This document shows, in pieces, positions 54,642-64,000 of a DNA stretch of 64,000 nt. The notes below the pieces were generated by a model that saw nothing but the letters and a program-made list of their open reading frames with translations, was not told the origin of the DNA and made no database searches. Source of the stretch: Galdieria partita. Lineage: Eukaryota; Rhodophyta; Bangiophyceae; Galdieriales; Galdieriaceae. Every line of letters begins with the position of its first letter. Positions within the stretch are counted from its first letter, which is position 1. A program made the position numbers and the translations under genes. The stretch spans positions 1 to 64,000 of the forward strand of contig BQMJ01000046.1 in the NCBI GenBank assembly GCA_025991245.1, written 5' to 3'.

Positions 54642-56345
54642 TTAGTGACCCAACGAAGCAAGGATATCGAGATGACTTGGTAAGCTTTGTTCTAGAATAA
54701 GAAACAAACCACCAAGAGAAAAGCAAATACAACCGAAAAGGAGAGGTAAATCTGAACCGATATACACATAAAGAGAATTGGATGGAAACGCGTATTCTCC
54801 AAACCCAAAGGCTCCATTGAGAAGAAAGCCAATGGCACCCAAGAAGTTACAAAGGACAGTCCAATAGAGAAGAGACTTTGGTTCCCAAGTCCACCAACGA
54901 TGTCCATATTCAACTATGAAGAAATATGAACTCACAACGAAGCATACCGATCCAAGAGTGTCCGGCAACCAAAGAATGAATTGGGTCTCATAGAAGCTCA
55001 AATCAAAAGCTTTGTTACCGTTTCCAACAAAACAATTGATGTTATACAGACAAGCACCAATTTGCTGAATGAGAGCACCAAGAAAGTCCCAACGCCAAGG
55101 CTCCCATCCAACGAATCTAATCTTTCGATGCTCCAAAATGTCAACAGAAAGCCGAACACTATCTTCATCCGATATTATGGGGTGAACCGGTGGTGCATTG
55201 AGAACTTCTAAAATTCTTACATAGGCACCAAGAGTGTAGAAAATACTTCCTACGAAGAATGGCCAGCCGATAAGGCCCTGATACAGTACATAACTATTAG
55301 CAACCGAAGGAACATAAGACAACGCGCTGCCAACAGTGAAAATAATGGAACCAATAAGAAACATGATTCCGACCCACATGGGAAAAGATTTAAGCTTGTA
55401 ATACCAGGGCCGAAAGAGTCTTCTTCTGAATTTCACAACTTGAGAAGGTCTTGAAGAAGCATATGAAGCATTTCTTTCACTATACATTCTTTCTCCTTCG
55501 TAATCCCCTATGTTTGAGACTTGCATTGAGCTCCTTCGAATAGGAGGAAGAGACTGCGCTCGTTGTCTCAAACTTTTCAAATCTACAGAGAATATTCTCT
55601 TGCGAAACATGTTTGAGCGCCACTCATTCATATGACCATTTACCGAAAATTTAAGATATGTTACATAGCCCGCTACCCCTTCAATATCATGTATCACTAC
55701 TAAAGGAGTGGTTCGATAACCAGATTGCAATGGAGTTGAAGGCTCATCAACGTCATTATCAGGCTCTATAACGGGGTCTCCTCCTTTCACAAGGATAGAA
55801 TTATCAGCAGAAGGTCCTGGTAAATTAGAATGAATATCGTGCAAGCCAGGTATATGAAAATAAACATGTCGAACCGACAGAAGCCAGGAAAGGCGCTCTC
55901 GTAAATATGGTTTGCGAGAGTCCAGCGCAACCAAGTCTCTGTCTTCTGCAATAACATCTAACCTGTAGATATCCAACGCCTCTCCTAGCTCTGTACTATC
56001 TTTCGACTCCAAAATTGCGCCAAACTCACTGTTCTCTTCTAGAAGTTCATACTCTGGGGATGTTGATACCCTCGGAGAAAACATAGAACCTCTTCTAGAT
56101 GAAATAGACCGACGTATTGTCTCATGTACACTTGCAACTGAGCGCCGTACCTTGGCTGCCTCTCTCACAGCGATATCAGCAAACTCCCGAATAAGTTCTC
56201 TAAACGCCAAGCGAAACTCGGAACTTGCTCGAGCTGCACCAGGTTCTAAGGCAGCTTCATCCGGTCTACGATAATGAGGATGGTACAGTGAAGGCCTTGA
56301 AGTTTCTGCGCTTCCAAAAATACTCCTTTGTATAGAAGAAAGCAT
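54642..56345 (-). CDS. YrhK-domain multi-span membrane protein
   Basis: 567 residues from ATG 56345 (MLSSIQRSIFGS), intron-less. The N-terminal ~310 residues are soluble and charged with Arg/Ser-rich segments (ASVHETIRRSISSRRGSMF). The C-terminal part has about six to eight membrane spans in paired blocks: MWVGIMFLIGSIIFTVGSAL, LIGWPFFVGSIFYTLGAYVR, WRWDFLGALIQQIGACLYNI, LPDTLGSVCFVVSSYFFIVE, and PLLFGCICFSLGGLFLILE. The repeated G-x-x-x-F-x-x-G pairs before W-P-F/W-x-W are the style of YrhK-like domains found in algae, fungi and bacteria, of unknown function. Converges closely with the isochorismatase-like gene (about 96 bp). Confidence 0.65.
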   Translation of the reverse strand: MLSSIQRSIFGSAETSRPSLYHPHYRRPDEAALEPGAARASSEFRLAFRELIREFADIAVREAAKVRRSVASVHETIRRSISSRRGSMFSPRVSTSPEYELLEENSEFGAILESKDSTELGEALDIYRLDVIAEDRDLVALDSRKPYLRERLSWLLSVRHVYFHIPGLHDIHSNLPGPSADNSILVKGGDPVIEPDNDVDEPSTPLQSGYRTTPLVVIHDIEGVAGYVTYLKFSVNGHMNEWRSNMFRKRIFSVDLKSLRQRAQSLPPIRRSSMQVSNIGDYEGERMYSERNASYASSRPSQVVKFRRRLFRPWYYKLKSFPMWVGIMFLIGSIIFTVGSALSYVPSVANSYVLYQGLIGWPFFVGSIFYTLGAYVRILEVLNAPPVHPIISDEDSVRLSVDILEHRKIRFVGWEPWRWDFLGALIQQIGACLYNINCFVGNGNKAFDLSFYETQFILWLPDTLGSVCFVVSSYFFIVEYGHRWWTWEPKSLLYWTVLCNFLGAIGFLLNGAFGFGEYAFPSNSLYVYIGSDLPLLFGCICFSLGGLFLILEQSLPSHLDILASLGH

Positions 56346-56350
56346 ACCTT

Positions 56351-56689
56351 TCAAAAGCTAGAAGAAAATTTAATCCAATTTGTCTTCGGGTACTTGAGAC
56401 AACACGTCAGCTGGACTCCGGGAGTGCAACAGTTGGCCCCAATTCTCTCGGGCGCTGCAGGGGTACTCGATTCCAGGGTCTTTGGAGCAACAGTATAGAA
56501 AAACCGGGAAGAATAAGAACAAAATAATCTCTTAAAGATATTTGTGAACTGAAGCCGAACAATTCTAGTACTTACAAGGTACAAAGTTCTATTCCTTCCC
56601 AAATACTCATTGGCCTTGTTTATAAGTTCACCCATGTTAGTAGCAAGTAAACACAAGGTTTGATTAGATAAAAATACTGTTGAAGACAT
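56351..56689 (-). CDS. Small unknown protein (probably two exons)
   Basis: An open frame runs from MSSTVFLSNQTLCLLATNMG, and ELINKANEYLGRNRTLYL forms a helix. It is followed by a GTAAGT donor at about 56575 and a possible acceptor (TTTAAG) about 45 nt on, then RLFCSYSSRFFYTVAPKTLE and a Cys/Pro-rich tail ending at 56351. The intron length is a multiple of three, so reading through is also possible. The short N-terminal helix recalls small kinetochore or BLOC-type subunits, but I make no assignment. It ends within 10 bp of the next gene's start. Confidence 0.4.
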   Translation of the reverse strand: MSSTVFLSNQTLCLLATNMGELINKANEYLGRNRTLYLVSTRIVRLQFTNIFKRLFCSYSSRFFYTVAPKTLESSTPAAPERIGANCCTPGVQLTCCLKYPKTNWIKFSSSF

Positions 56690-57300
56690 CTAGTAAAGCT
56701 CTATAACAGACAACAAACGCAGAACATGAAATTTTCCGTCCTATTGATTATAAATAGGTGAGTATAATTGGAAAACAAAACTGAATGGTAATAAAATCCG
56801 TAAAGCAAACAAGAGAACTTCAAACAACCTAACTCTCAAATATTCGACGCTCTATAAACTTATTGAATCCTGCTCGTTTCATGTCACTCTCGAATTGTTA
56901 TCGTAAACACAATCCGGAGAGGAATTCGATCTTAAAACCCATAAAAAGACATATATCTTCTGTGAATATTTTACAACTATAGCCACGTATCACTTTCCCA
57001 ACTTCTTCGGTGCAGCAACCGACTTATGAATACAAATCAAATATACTGCCTCGTTCAAGAGAGAAACAACATGTTACAATAAGCTGTTTCTGTAGAATAT
57101 AAGGAACAAACTTAATCTGCTTTTAAATTCAAAGACAGTGAGAAAGCAACACTGAATGCTAAGAAAACAAGCGATGTCAGTCTCCTACTACTTCAGGAGA
57201 TACTTTACTATTTATTCTGCCATAAAGAACAAGAACGTAACAACCAACTTTAAGACCTAAATGTGGCAAAAGGCTGAATAGGTTTTTCAAATAGTGGAGT
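56690..57300. other. Divergent promoter region (small unknown / ABC transporter)
   Basis: About 610 bp, AT-rich, no recognised gene. Stop codons are frequent on both strands. Confidence 0.45.
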
Positions 57301-59346
57301 ATGAACCAACAAGTGATATCAAAAGCAAACAAGAGCCAATGCACAGTTGAATGTGCAATGCCAAATTTCAGGCTTCTTGAGTACGTTGGGAAAGAAGCCT
57401 TTGTAAGTTTATTGTTACCGCCCAATGTTGGCAAGAGAGGAGCAACAGTTACGTTCAAACGTAACCGCAAAATTCCTTGCAAAGTTTGTTGTTGTCAAAA
57501 GAGAGGCGTTGAAACCTTCAGCTATGAAAAGAATTCCAAAGCGGCCTCGTCGAACGTTATGAAATCGTTTTTCTTAAATGTTAAAGAAAGATACGTCAAC
57601 GTATATTCACAAATCTTCCCTTATGTAGCGAATTTTCGTAGTGAAATCTTCTTTCTTTCCATAACGACGGTGATCTCTCTTGCTTCTCTGCTACGTCTTG
57701 TGTCAAGTTTGGGATCTTTCTCGTCGATGATAGGAAAGGGCTTTCACTCCGAACTACTTGTTTTTTCAGCAAGAATCTTATTTTTTATATTATTGCGCTG
57801 TTTTGCACTCTTTGTTCAAGATGCAATTATAGCGAGAGTGATAACAGAATTTCAAGTATCTCTCCGGAAGGACTTGTTCAGTAGACTCCTGCATCGAGAT
57901 TCAGCCTTTTATTATGAAACTAACTGTGGAAGCTTATTATACTCTTGCACTTCTGCCGTAGAAAAAGTATCAAAGCTTCTTTATAGCTTGCTTCATAGCT
58001 TTATACCTAGTTTTCTCCAATTTAGTGGAGTTTTCGTCTACATGCTTTTTATGAGTCCACCTCTGACATTTTCACTCATTGCTACCATGCCTCTGATGTT
58101 AGCGATATACAATCTCCTGGAGAGAGTATTATTACATTCTACTAAGAGACTTCAGGAGACAGCAGGTACTTTATCCTCCTTATTGTCGGATACTTTTCGG
58201 AACATTCGTCTTATTCAGAGTTACGGAGCTCAGAAATACATGCTTGAATACAAATTGAAAAATATTCTGACCCAGTTTAAAGCGCAAAGTTATCGATTTG
58301 AATATTCAAAAGCAGCAGTTGTTCCGGTAATTACGATCTTCTATGCCATATCTGTATTGGTATTGCTGTTAATGAGTGCTTATCTTGTTGGAAGAGGCTC
58401 TCTTTCTTCAACTACTTTGTTAACCTTTGTGAGTTCGATTGCATTTTTGATTGAGCCACTACAAGTCATTGCAAGTAATGCTGTGGAACTTCGTAATGGA
58501 GAAATTGCATGGGAACTTGTTCGTGAATACTTACAAGCAAAACCACGAGTAGAAGATGCTGGAACAGAAGAGCCTCAAAATGTCAAGGGTCATGTGGAGT
58601 TCAGAGATGTTTGTTTTTCTTATTCAGTGGAGAAGAGTATATCGAATGAAACTGATTATTTGCTTTCACATATTCAGTTTTATGTACCTGCTGGCACCTC
58701 TGTCGCAATCATTGGTCACTCAGGCTCAGGAAAGACAACTTTGCTGGAATTGCTCTCTCGCTTTTATGATCCTCTGAGTGGGTCTATTTTGATTGACGGT
58801 ATAGATTGTCGAAATATGAAGTTGGCTTCGTTAAGGAAGCTTATAGGATTTGTTCCTCAAGAAGCTCCATTGATTTCTGGTACGATACTTGAAAACATTG
58901 CTCTTGGCGAGTTTCATATTGATATGAATCGAGTATATTATGCAGCCAAAGTAGCAAACGCCTTGGAATTTATATCTGAATTAGAAGGAGGCTTTTCTTA
59001 CGATGTTGGAGAAGGTGGTTGTCGTCTCTCAGGTGGGCAGAAACAAAGAATCTCCATAGCAAGAGCAATTTATACAGATCCTCGGATACTTGTGTTTGAT
59101 GAAGCTACTTCGTCATTGGATGCAGAAAGTGAAGCCGCCATTCAATCAGCTTTGCAAGTTGTTGCTAGAAATCGCACCGTATTTATAGTGGCCCACAGAC
59201 TTTCCACGATACAAGCAGTGGATTTGATTGTTGTCTTGGAAAGGGGTAGAATTGTGGAGTTTGGAACGCCCAGCGAACTACTAAAGAAGAACGGAAGATA
59301 TGTAGAAATGTTAAGGACACAGTTTTCGGAAGCCTCCGTATTCTGA
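57301..59346 (+). CDS. Half-size ABC transporter, ABCB/TAP-like
   Basis: 681 residues, intron-less. The first ~90 residues lack membrane spans and are basic, Cys/Asn-rich (NRKIPCKVCCCQKRG), possibly an organelle-targeting extension. Six membrane spans follow (about 110-390: FFLSITTVISLASLLRLV through LLTFVSSIAFLIEPL). The nucleotide-binding domain has Walker A GHSGSGKTT (about 472-480), Q-loop GFVPQEAPLISGT, signature LSGGQKQRISIARAI (about 576), Walker B ILVFDEATSSLD and H-loop VFIVAHRLSTI. It must dimerise. Peptide, lipid or metabolite export fits ABCB half transporters; substrate and membrane are unknown. Confidence 0.92.
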   Translation: MNQQVISKANKSQCTVECAMPNFRLLEYVGKEAFVSLLLPPNVGKRGATVTFKRNRKIPCKVCCCQKRGVETFSYEKNSKAASSNVMKSFFLNVKERYVNVYSQIFPYVANFRSEIFFLSITTVISLASLLRLVSSLGSFSSMIGKGFHSELLVFSARILFFILLRCFALFVQDAIIARVITEFQVSLRKDLFSRLLHRDSAFYYETNCGSLLYSCTSAVEKVSKLLYSLLHSFIPSFLQFSGVFVYMLFMSPPLTFSLIATMPLMLAIYNLLERVLLHSTKRLQETAGTLSSLLSDTFRNIRLIQSYGAQKYMLEYKLKNILTQFKAQSYRFEYSKAAVVPVITIFYAISVLVLLLMSAYLVGRGSLSSTTLLTFVSSIAFLIEPLQVIASNAVELRNGEIAWELVREYLQAKPRVEDAGTEEPQNVKGHVEFRDVCFSYSVEKSISNETDYLLSHIQFYVPAGTSVAIIGHSGSGKTTLLELLSRFYDPLSGSILIDGIDCRNMKLASLRKLIGFVPQEAPLISGTILENIALGEFHIDMNRVYYAAKVANALEFISELEGGFSYDVGEGGCRLSGGQKQRISIARAIYTDPRILVFDEATSSLDAESEAAIQSALQVVARNRTVFIVAHRLSTIQAVDLIVVLERGRIVEFGTPSELLKKNGRYVEMLRTQFSEASVF

Positions 59347-59384
59347 AGGAAGCGTTTGTTGATTTCTTCGTAGAAACTGTTGAT

Positions 59385-59570
59385 ATGGCAGCGGTCTTGA
59401 AGTATGCAGAGCGACTGGGCTTGGTAAGACTAGAAGCTACAAGGATGGCTAGCTTTTTTGTGGAAAATTTTAGTAGAAAACTTGCAAATAAGAACAAACC
59501 TTACATGTACAATACTTTAAACAGTAGAGACGCTATTACACTTTGCTGTTTAGGTAACACTATGGTGTAA
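59385..59570 (+). CDS. Possible small protein
   Basis: An ATG-initiated 61-codon frame (MAAVLKYAERLGLVRLEATR, then MASFFVENFSRKLANKNKPY) lies 38 bp after the ABC transporter. The first half forms an amphipathic, mildly basic helix. No family is recognised and it could be part of the transporter's 3' untranslated region. The remaining DNA up to 59831 holds nothing I can name. Confidence 0.3.
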   Translation: MAAVLKYAERLGLVRLEATRMASFFVENFSRKLANKNKPYMYNTLNSRDAITLCCLGNTMV

Positions 59571-59831
59571 CAATTTTATAAAATACAACAGAACACATAT
59601 AGAAATAAACTCTTCAAATCTTGTAATAGTAATTGCCTGTAGCTTTTCATAACAAAAGTGTCGAATACATAGAAAACAGCAATTCCACATTTGTAGCTTT
59701 TTGATATCTCAAAGGAGTTTCTTCGAAGAAATTGTCCATTGGACGAAATTCGATGCACGTGCGTCAAAATCCTTTAAGAAGACACTTCAACCAAAAAATT
59801 GTGGTGTAGTGAAGTGATTAATTAGATTTGG

Positions 59832-60596
59832 ATGGATACCAAGGTTAGAAACCCACTCTTGTTTCGGCAGCTGTTTGATATGGAATCTTACACTTACACG
59901 TACTTGTTAGCTGACTTGAGATTTGAGGAAAAGCCTGCTGTCCTTATCGATCCCGTTGATACGAAGGTGCAGAGGGATGTACAGCTTATTACAGAATTGG
60001 GTGTACAGCTGCTATATAGTTTAAATACTCATGTACATGCAGACCACGTTACGGGAACAGGTTTACTGAAGAAACAGTTGAAAACGGTGAAGTCAGTTAT
60101 CTCCAAAGCTAGTGGTGCAAAGGCAGACGTTCACTTGGAGCCCTTTGAGAAAGTTTATTTTGGAAACTTTTATTTGGAAGCTAGGCCAACTCCAGGTCAC
60201 ACTTCCGGTTGTCTTACTTATGTTTTATATGACTCCACGTCCTGTGAGACGCCAAATTCTTTGTACTATATACCCAGAATTGCATTTACCGGAGATGCTT
60301 TATTGATTCGAGGCTGTGGTAGAACGGATTTTCAACAAGGTAATGCAGAGTTACTTTACGAGTCAGTGCATAAGCATATTTTTTCACTACCCGACGATAC
60401 TTTATTATACCCTGCCCATGACTATCATGGAAGACACGTAACTACTGTTGAAGAAGAAAAGAAATGGAATACCAGACTAAGCAAGTCCAAAGAGGAGTTC
60501 CTAGCCATGATGAAAGCGCTGAAATTGGACTATCCCAAACTAATCGACTTTGCACTTCCAAGAAATATGTGCTGCGGGATATTAGAAGAACAATAA
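59832..60596 (+). CDS. ETHE1: Persulfide dioxygenase (ETHE1)
   Basis: 254 residues, intron-less. Metallo-beta-lactamase fold with the ETHE1 wording: [37 protein letters not shown], the metal-binding [16 protein letters not shown] (H-x-H-x-D-H), [34 protein letters not shown] and [19 protein letters not shown]. It oxidises glutathione persulfide to sulfite in sulfide catabolism, usually in mitochondria. No presequence is seen on this start ([13 protein letters not shown]), so it is either cytosolic or lacks an upstream exon. It converges with the DAR GTPase gene, 56 bp apart. Confidence 0.94.
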   Translation: MDTKVRNPLLFRQLFDMESYTYTYLLADLRFEEKPAVLIDPVDTKVQRDVQLITELGVQLLYSLNTHVHADHVTGTGLLKKQLKTVKSVISKASGAKADVHLEPFEKVYFGNFYLEARPTPGHTSGCLTYVLYDSTSCETPNSLYYIPRIAFTGDALLIRGCGRTDFQQGNAELLYESVHKHIFSLPDDTLLYPAHDYHGRHVTTVEEEKKWNTRLSKSKEEFLAMMKALKLDYPKLIDFALPRNMCCGILEEQ

Positions 60597-60652
60597 ACGG
60601 TGTTTCACTTTTCCAAGATGACATGGCCCCATCGAAACTATTTTACTTCAGC

Positions 60653-62054
60653 TCACAGCTCTGATTCGCACCACTCCAGGCATAAAGGTCCCCATAGTCC
60701 TTGTCGAAATTCAGAGAGAATCTTCTGAGCCGCCTTTTCCTTATCATTCGAAAAATGTTTTCTAGAAATCATTTCCTAATGAGAGAGAAGCGTCATACCC
60801 TAACGATGGACCCTACAAAAGATGAACTTACAAGGAGCAGTTCTCCAGAATGCTTCAACAATTCAACACTAAATCTTTCCTTAAATCTCGTGAGACAGTG
60901 ATCTTGCAACCGGTTTGTTCCTAGATCTTGAATACAATCAAGCAATGCCGACTAGATGGCCTATTAAAACAGAAACTCTTAATGAAGAATTACTTGCCGC
61001 AACTACTTGGTTATCATATGAACCACTTCCAATATCGTTACAAAATGCCAGCTTTTCAGCACTACTCTGTGAAACCTAATACTGAAATGACTAAAAGATA
61101 TGAAACTTGAAAAATACGAACAAGTTTAGGAGGTATGATTCCTGGTGAATCTAAAAGCTGTAATTTATCAGAGACTTGAACCCACTTGTACAATAAATGT
61201 CATAACCGGCATAAAAGACAAAAAAAACAAGTTACCTGGAAAATTCTCGTGACACCGGGCCTATTTTGAGATTTTGCAACAGCGCGGTTTACAAGTCTAT
61301 TAATAAGCGCTGATTTCCCAACATTTGGATATCCAATAACCATACAACGAACACTTCTTGGCAATAGTCTCTTTGCTCTTCTCCTAAACAAAAATCATAA
61401 CTTTTCTCCAAGTAGAACCGATACCATTCAACAATACATACCTTTCGTTGATAGCATCTCCACAGAAAATCAAAGCTTTTCGAAGTCTTTGTATACCATT
61501 TCCGAGTTTAGCGTTAGTATCAAATACTTCAAAACCTTGCTGTTTAATAGATTTTATCCAAGCGGATATTGCTTCTTGAGGCACCATATCACGGCGGTTA
61601 AGTACTACCAGTCGCTTTTTTCCACCAAGCCTAAAAGTTTACTTAGCTCCTTCTTCCCAATATAAAAAGACTAACCATGAATACAGCTCCGGATGTTCTG
61701 TGGACTTTGGAATTCTTGCGTCTCGAACTTCCACAACAACGTCGACAAGCTTGAGTTTATCCTTGAAAAAACTCAGTAACTATTTTGGCTAAGTGGAACT
61801 TTGATACTTTCAACGCTCTTTCTGCCTTTGCGATGTGGCCAGGGTACCACTGTACTTGTGGTCTTTGTATACTTTTGCCTTCCTCACTCAAAGAGGCAAC
61901 TAATGTCCTATAAGCCAGTAAACATCAAATGTTCCTCGAAAACCGAGTCTTACTTGTATTGAAGTGTTCTTCTCCATAGAGTTGATTTTTTCAAATCGCA
62001 GAAAAAACATCCTGCTGGCCTAAGAACTATACTACACGAAAGAAAGCAGGACAT
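60653..62054 (-). CDS. DGP3: Plastid DAR GTPase 3-like (YlqF/RbgA family), nine exons
   Basis: Nine exons join in phase to 326 residues: 61954-62054, 61808-61907, 61676-61761, 61442-61630, 61236-61383, 61122-61184, 60994-61075, 60832-60920 and 60653-60775 (introns 45-73 nt). The order is that of a circularly permuted GTPase: [48 protein letters not shown] (G4), NAKLGNG (G5 region), [18 protein letters not shown] (G1), [23 protein letters not shown] (G3), then [19 protein letters not shown] and a final [15 protein letters not shown]. Relatives help assemble the large subunit of plastid or bacterial ribosomes. The N-terminus [18 protein letters not shown] suits a transit peptide; an upstream ATG at 62153 would add 33 residues. 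Confidence 0.9.
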
Positions 62055-62154
62055 ATCCGAAACGTTCTTCGCCACAAAGATAGCTGTTTGAATAGTGCTC
62101 TTGGATAGATCCAGTAACGAATTTCTATTAGTGTTTTCGACTCGAATATACATA

Positions 62155-62501
62155 AAGTCCTAGATATATCCTGAATAAAGATCACACAAACCTCGCATGT
62201 CTAATTGAAACAAATCGTTTGCAATATTACTCAGTTTGGAGTCGGGTCAGCATGTCAAAACGGTTCTCACAGGTGTGACTATAGAAGAGCCCGACACACA
62301 GTTCAAATTCAAAACAGAACTGACAATAATTTGCAATTTAGGACTTATCAAAACTATTAGAAGAACAAGACTGTCCATTATTACTTGAATAGCGGACACT
62401 GAAAGGATGCATTTATCTAGTAACTGAGAAAATGGATGAAATAAATACGCAACGATAAAAGACAAATACGGTTTCGAATGTACTCAAACAAATAAATATA
62501 T
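62155..62501. other. Spacer between DAR GTPase 3 and the coiled-coil gene
   Basis: About 350 bp with no gene I can support. The minus-strand frame at 62247-62465 has no family features. The promoter of the GTPase gene should lie here. Confidence 0.4.
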
Positions 62502-64000
62502 CTACTCATCAGAGAGCCGAAACTTGTCGGAGAAAGCGGTTTCTGATGCACAAGTGCGTTCTAATTGTTCAGGAATACTATCCAGAGCACGTTTCCAATA
62601 CATATCCAGTGCTTCATTCTCTCTCACAAACGCCAAAACAAAATCGTTCAATTTCTGGGTACTTGCTACATTTCCACTTGTTTCTCCAGTCCCCTTAGGG
62701 TCGATTCCATTAAGGCCACCTTTCAATTGTCCATTTTGAGAAATAATAGCTTTGAGTACTTCCAGACGTCTTATCCACTCCCTTTCCGTTGCACTCAATG
62801 CATCTAGAAGAGAGGGGCTATCAAGACAACAAGATGAACCTTCTATGTTTCTTAACATACTCATGGAGTGGTTCTACTCAAACAAATTGACTGATTGGAT
62901 CTATGAAAATAATTTCAACGTACCTCAGAAGTTTCCACTGCTCCTTCTCTTCTATGGAGCTTTTCAGTGTCCATAGCAAATGGTCTCTGAATGCGCTGCT
63001 CTTCCAAGCGATTAGAAATACTCTTTAAAGCTTCCGTCATAGAACTCTGCAATGTGCTGTAATGTTGGAGTAGCTCCGTTCTTAGCTCTTCCAATTCTTT
63101 ACGCATCGAGTCCTTCCTTTGTATTGACGACTCAGCACATGATGAGACTGAACCTTCCTCATATCCAGAACGACTCAATTCTGGCGTTGAATGAGTGGAT
63201 GAAAATCTGTCTTTGCCAGAGCGTCTTAAACGATTGCACACCTTCTTTAGACGATGCTCTGCAGTGCAAACTCTTGAACGTAAATCTGAAAGTTGGCGGT
63301 TTGGTTCCGAGAAAACTCTTGGAGAGTCTTCATTCAAGCTATTGCTATCATTCGACATTTCCGATGCAGGAATCGAGAAATACGCAACATTCTGCTTTCT
63401 AAAAGTTTCTAAATGACTTTTTGGTGCGTTTCCAAGTTGCCCAACTGTTTCAAAACCATTTTGTATTCGTTGTGATATCTTCATTGAACCACCAAAGTGA
63501 CTACGTTCTTTATTCATAATAGCAGCTTCCCGAGCATCCAACTGTCGTTCAAACTCTTCCAGTCGGTGCATTTCAGCTTCCAAACAGGATTCTCTTTCAG
63601 AAATTGCAGCTGAGCGGCCACAAAGAAACTGTATACTCATCGTTAAAACATGAACAAGTTCGTTCGAGGTCCACTCTGACTTATCCAATAGTCTGTCTGA
63701 ATTCAAACCACTAGGCAGTACGTCTTTCCAATCATTCTTCAATATTCTTAAAAAGAACTTGGTAATAGACTGCAGCTCGTTCAATAAACTTTCCTTGGTA
63801 TCATTGTTATTCCCTAGCCACTGTGCGGACATATTTTCTATAGTAGCGTACGAAATTGAAGTTGAAGACTCTCTTCTTTGTGTAGCCACTTTATCGCGAC
63901 CTTCAGAGAACAAGCTATCGTTGACCATCAATGGCAAGTATTTGTTTTGTTCCTTTTTAGGTCGCTTAGTAAGAAGAGAATCCTTGTTCTCTAACTTATA
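62502..64000 (-). CDS. Coiled-coil protein, 5' end beyond the window
   Basis: Exons 62924 to the right edge and 62502-62873 (50-nt intron, GTACGT/GTAG, phase 0). The frame stays open to base 64000, so the N-terminus is missing; over 480 residues are visible. Coiled-coil helices are clear: SERESCLEAEMHRLEEFERQ (LDAREAAIMNKE follows), LRSRVCTAEHRLKKVCNRL, RKELEELRTELLQHYSTLQ and, in the last exon, ATEREWIRRLEVLKAII. Ser-rich linkers separate them. No motor, kinase or other named domain is seen. The style is that of cytoskeletal, centrosomal or trafficking scaffolds. Confidence 0.7.

Noticed and set aside
61175-61195. tRNA-like B box (GGGTTCAAGTCTC on the minus strand)
   Set aside because: It lies inside an exon of the DAR GTPase gene ([12 protein letters not shown]) and no A box or cloverleaf pairs with it.
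1-64000. CRISPR arrays, rRNA genes, bacterial operons
   Set aside because: None seen. Gene structure, introns and the telomere show a eukaryotic nuclear chromosome.

Overview
The window reads as one chromosome end of a unicellular red alga of the Cyanidiophyceae, most like Galdieria (G. sulphuraria complex). The grounds are: a telomeric array starting at base 1; about 40% GC; compact genes separated by very short spacers; introns of about 35-75 nt with GT/AG ends; and a eukaryotic, plastid-bearing gene set (plastid DAR GTPase, SNF5, NAC-beta, TFIIA, FANCM-type helicase, ATP sulfurylase with an N-terminal extension). The species call is inference; no database could be searched.

Layout. (1) 1-745: telomere, mixed AATAAACCCT 10-mers and AAATAAACCCT 11-mers, decaying into AAAACTAGTA-type 10-mers. 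(2) 746-12440: about 2.6 tandem copies of a ~4.5 kb AT-rich subtelomeric unit with no credible genes. Each unit carries degenerate telomere-like patches at equivalent places, and copy 3 carries an extra ~330 bp. (3) about 12440-20500: a block with different composition and dense ORFs on both strands. It has beta-rich, lectin-like structural ORFs, small membrane proteins, a fibre-like protein, a tyrosine recombinase and a GCR1_C-type DNA-binding protein. I read it as an old, partly broken virus-like or Crypton-related element inserted in the subtelomere. (4) about 20500-29490: mostly non-coding, with diverged duplicated blocks and a scrap of the subtelomeric unit, around one whole-looking gene for a CRN/RHSP-type P-loop NTPase-nuclease effector (25213-27414).

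(5) 29495-64000: ordinary gene-dense chromosome arm. In order: a basic nuclear-type protein (+), NAC-beta/BTF3 (+), tandem ArsA/Get3 ATPase (-), ChaC gamma-glutamylcyclotransferase (+), SNF5 with GATA finger (+), CitE-like lyase (-), mitochondrial-type KAS II (+), a small unknown (+), WLM metalloprotease (-), CDP-alcohol phosphotransferase (+), family-16 methyltransferase (+), TFIIA large subunit (+), a three-exon LAMTOR5 gene (-), a three-exon profilin gene (+), ATP sulfurylase (+), FANCM/Mph1 helicase (-), isochorismatase-like hydrolase (+), YrhK-domain membrane protein (-), a small unknown (-), half-size ABC transporter (+), ETHE1 persulfide dioxygenase (+), nine-exon DAR GTPase 3 (-), and a coiled-coil protein running off the right edge (-).

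Several genes touch sulfur and glutathione metabolism (ChaC, ATP sulfurylase, ETHE1), but they are scattered and nothing shows co-regulation. Exon structures were worked out by hand from splice sites, phase and family conservation; those that close in phase and restore a family motif are the most secure.
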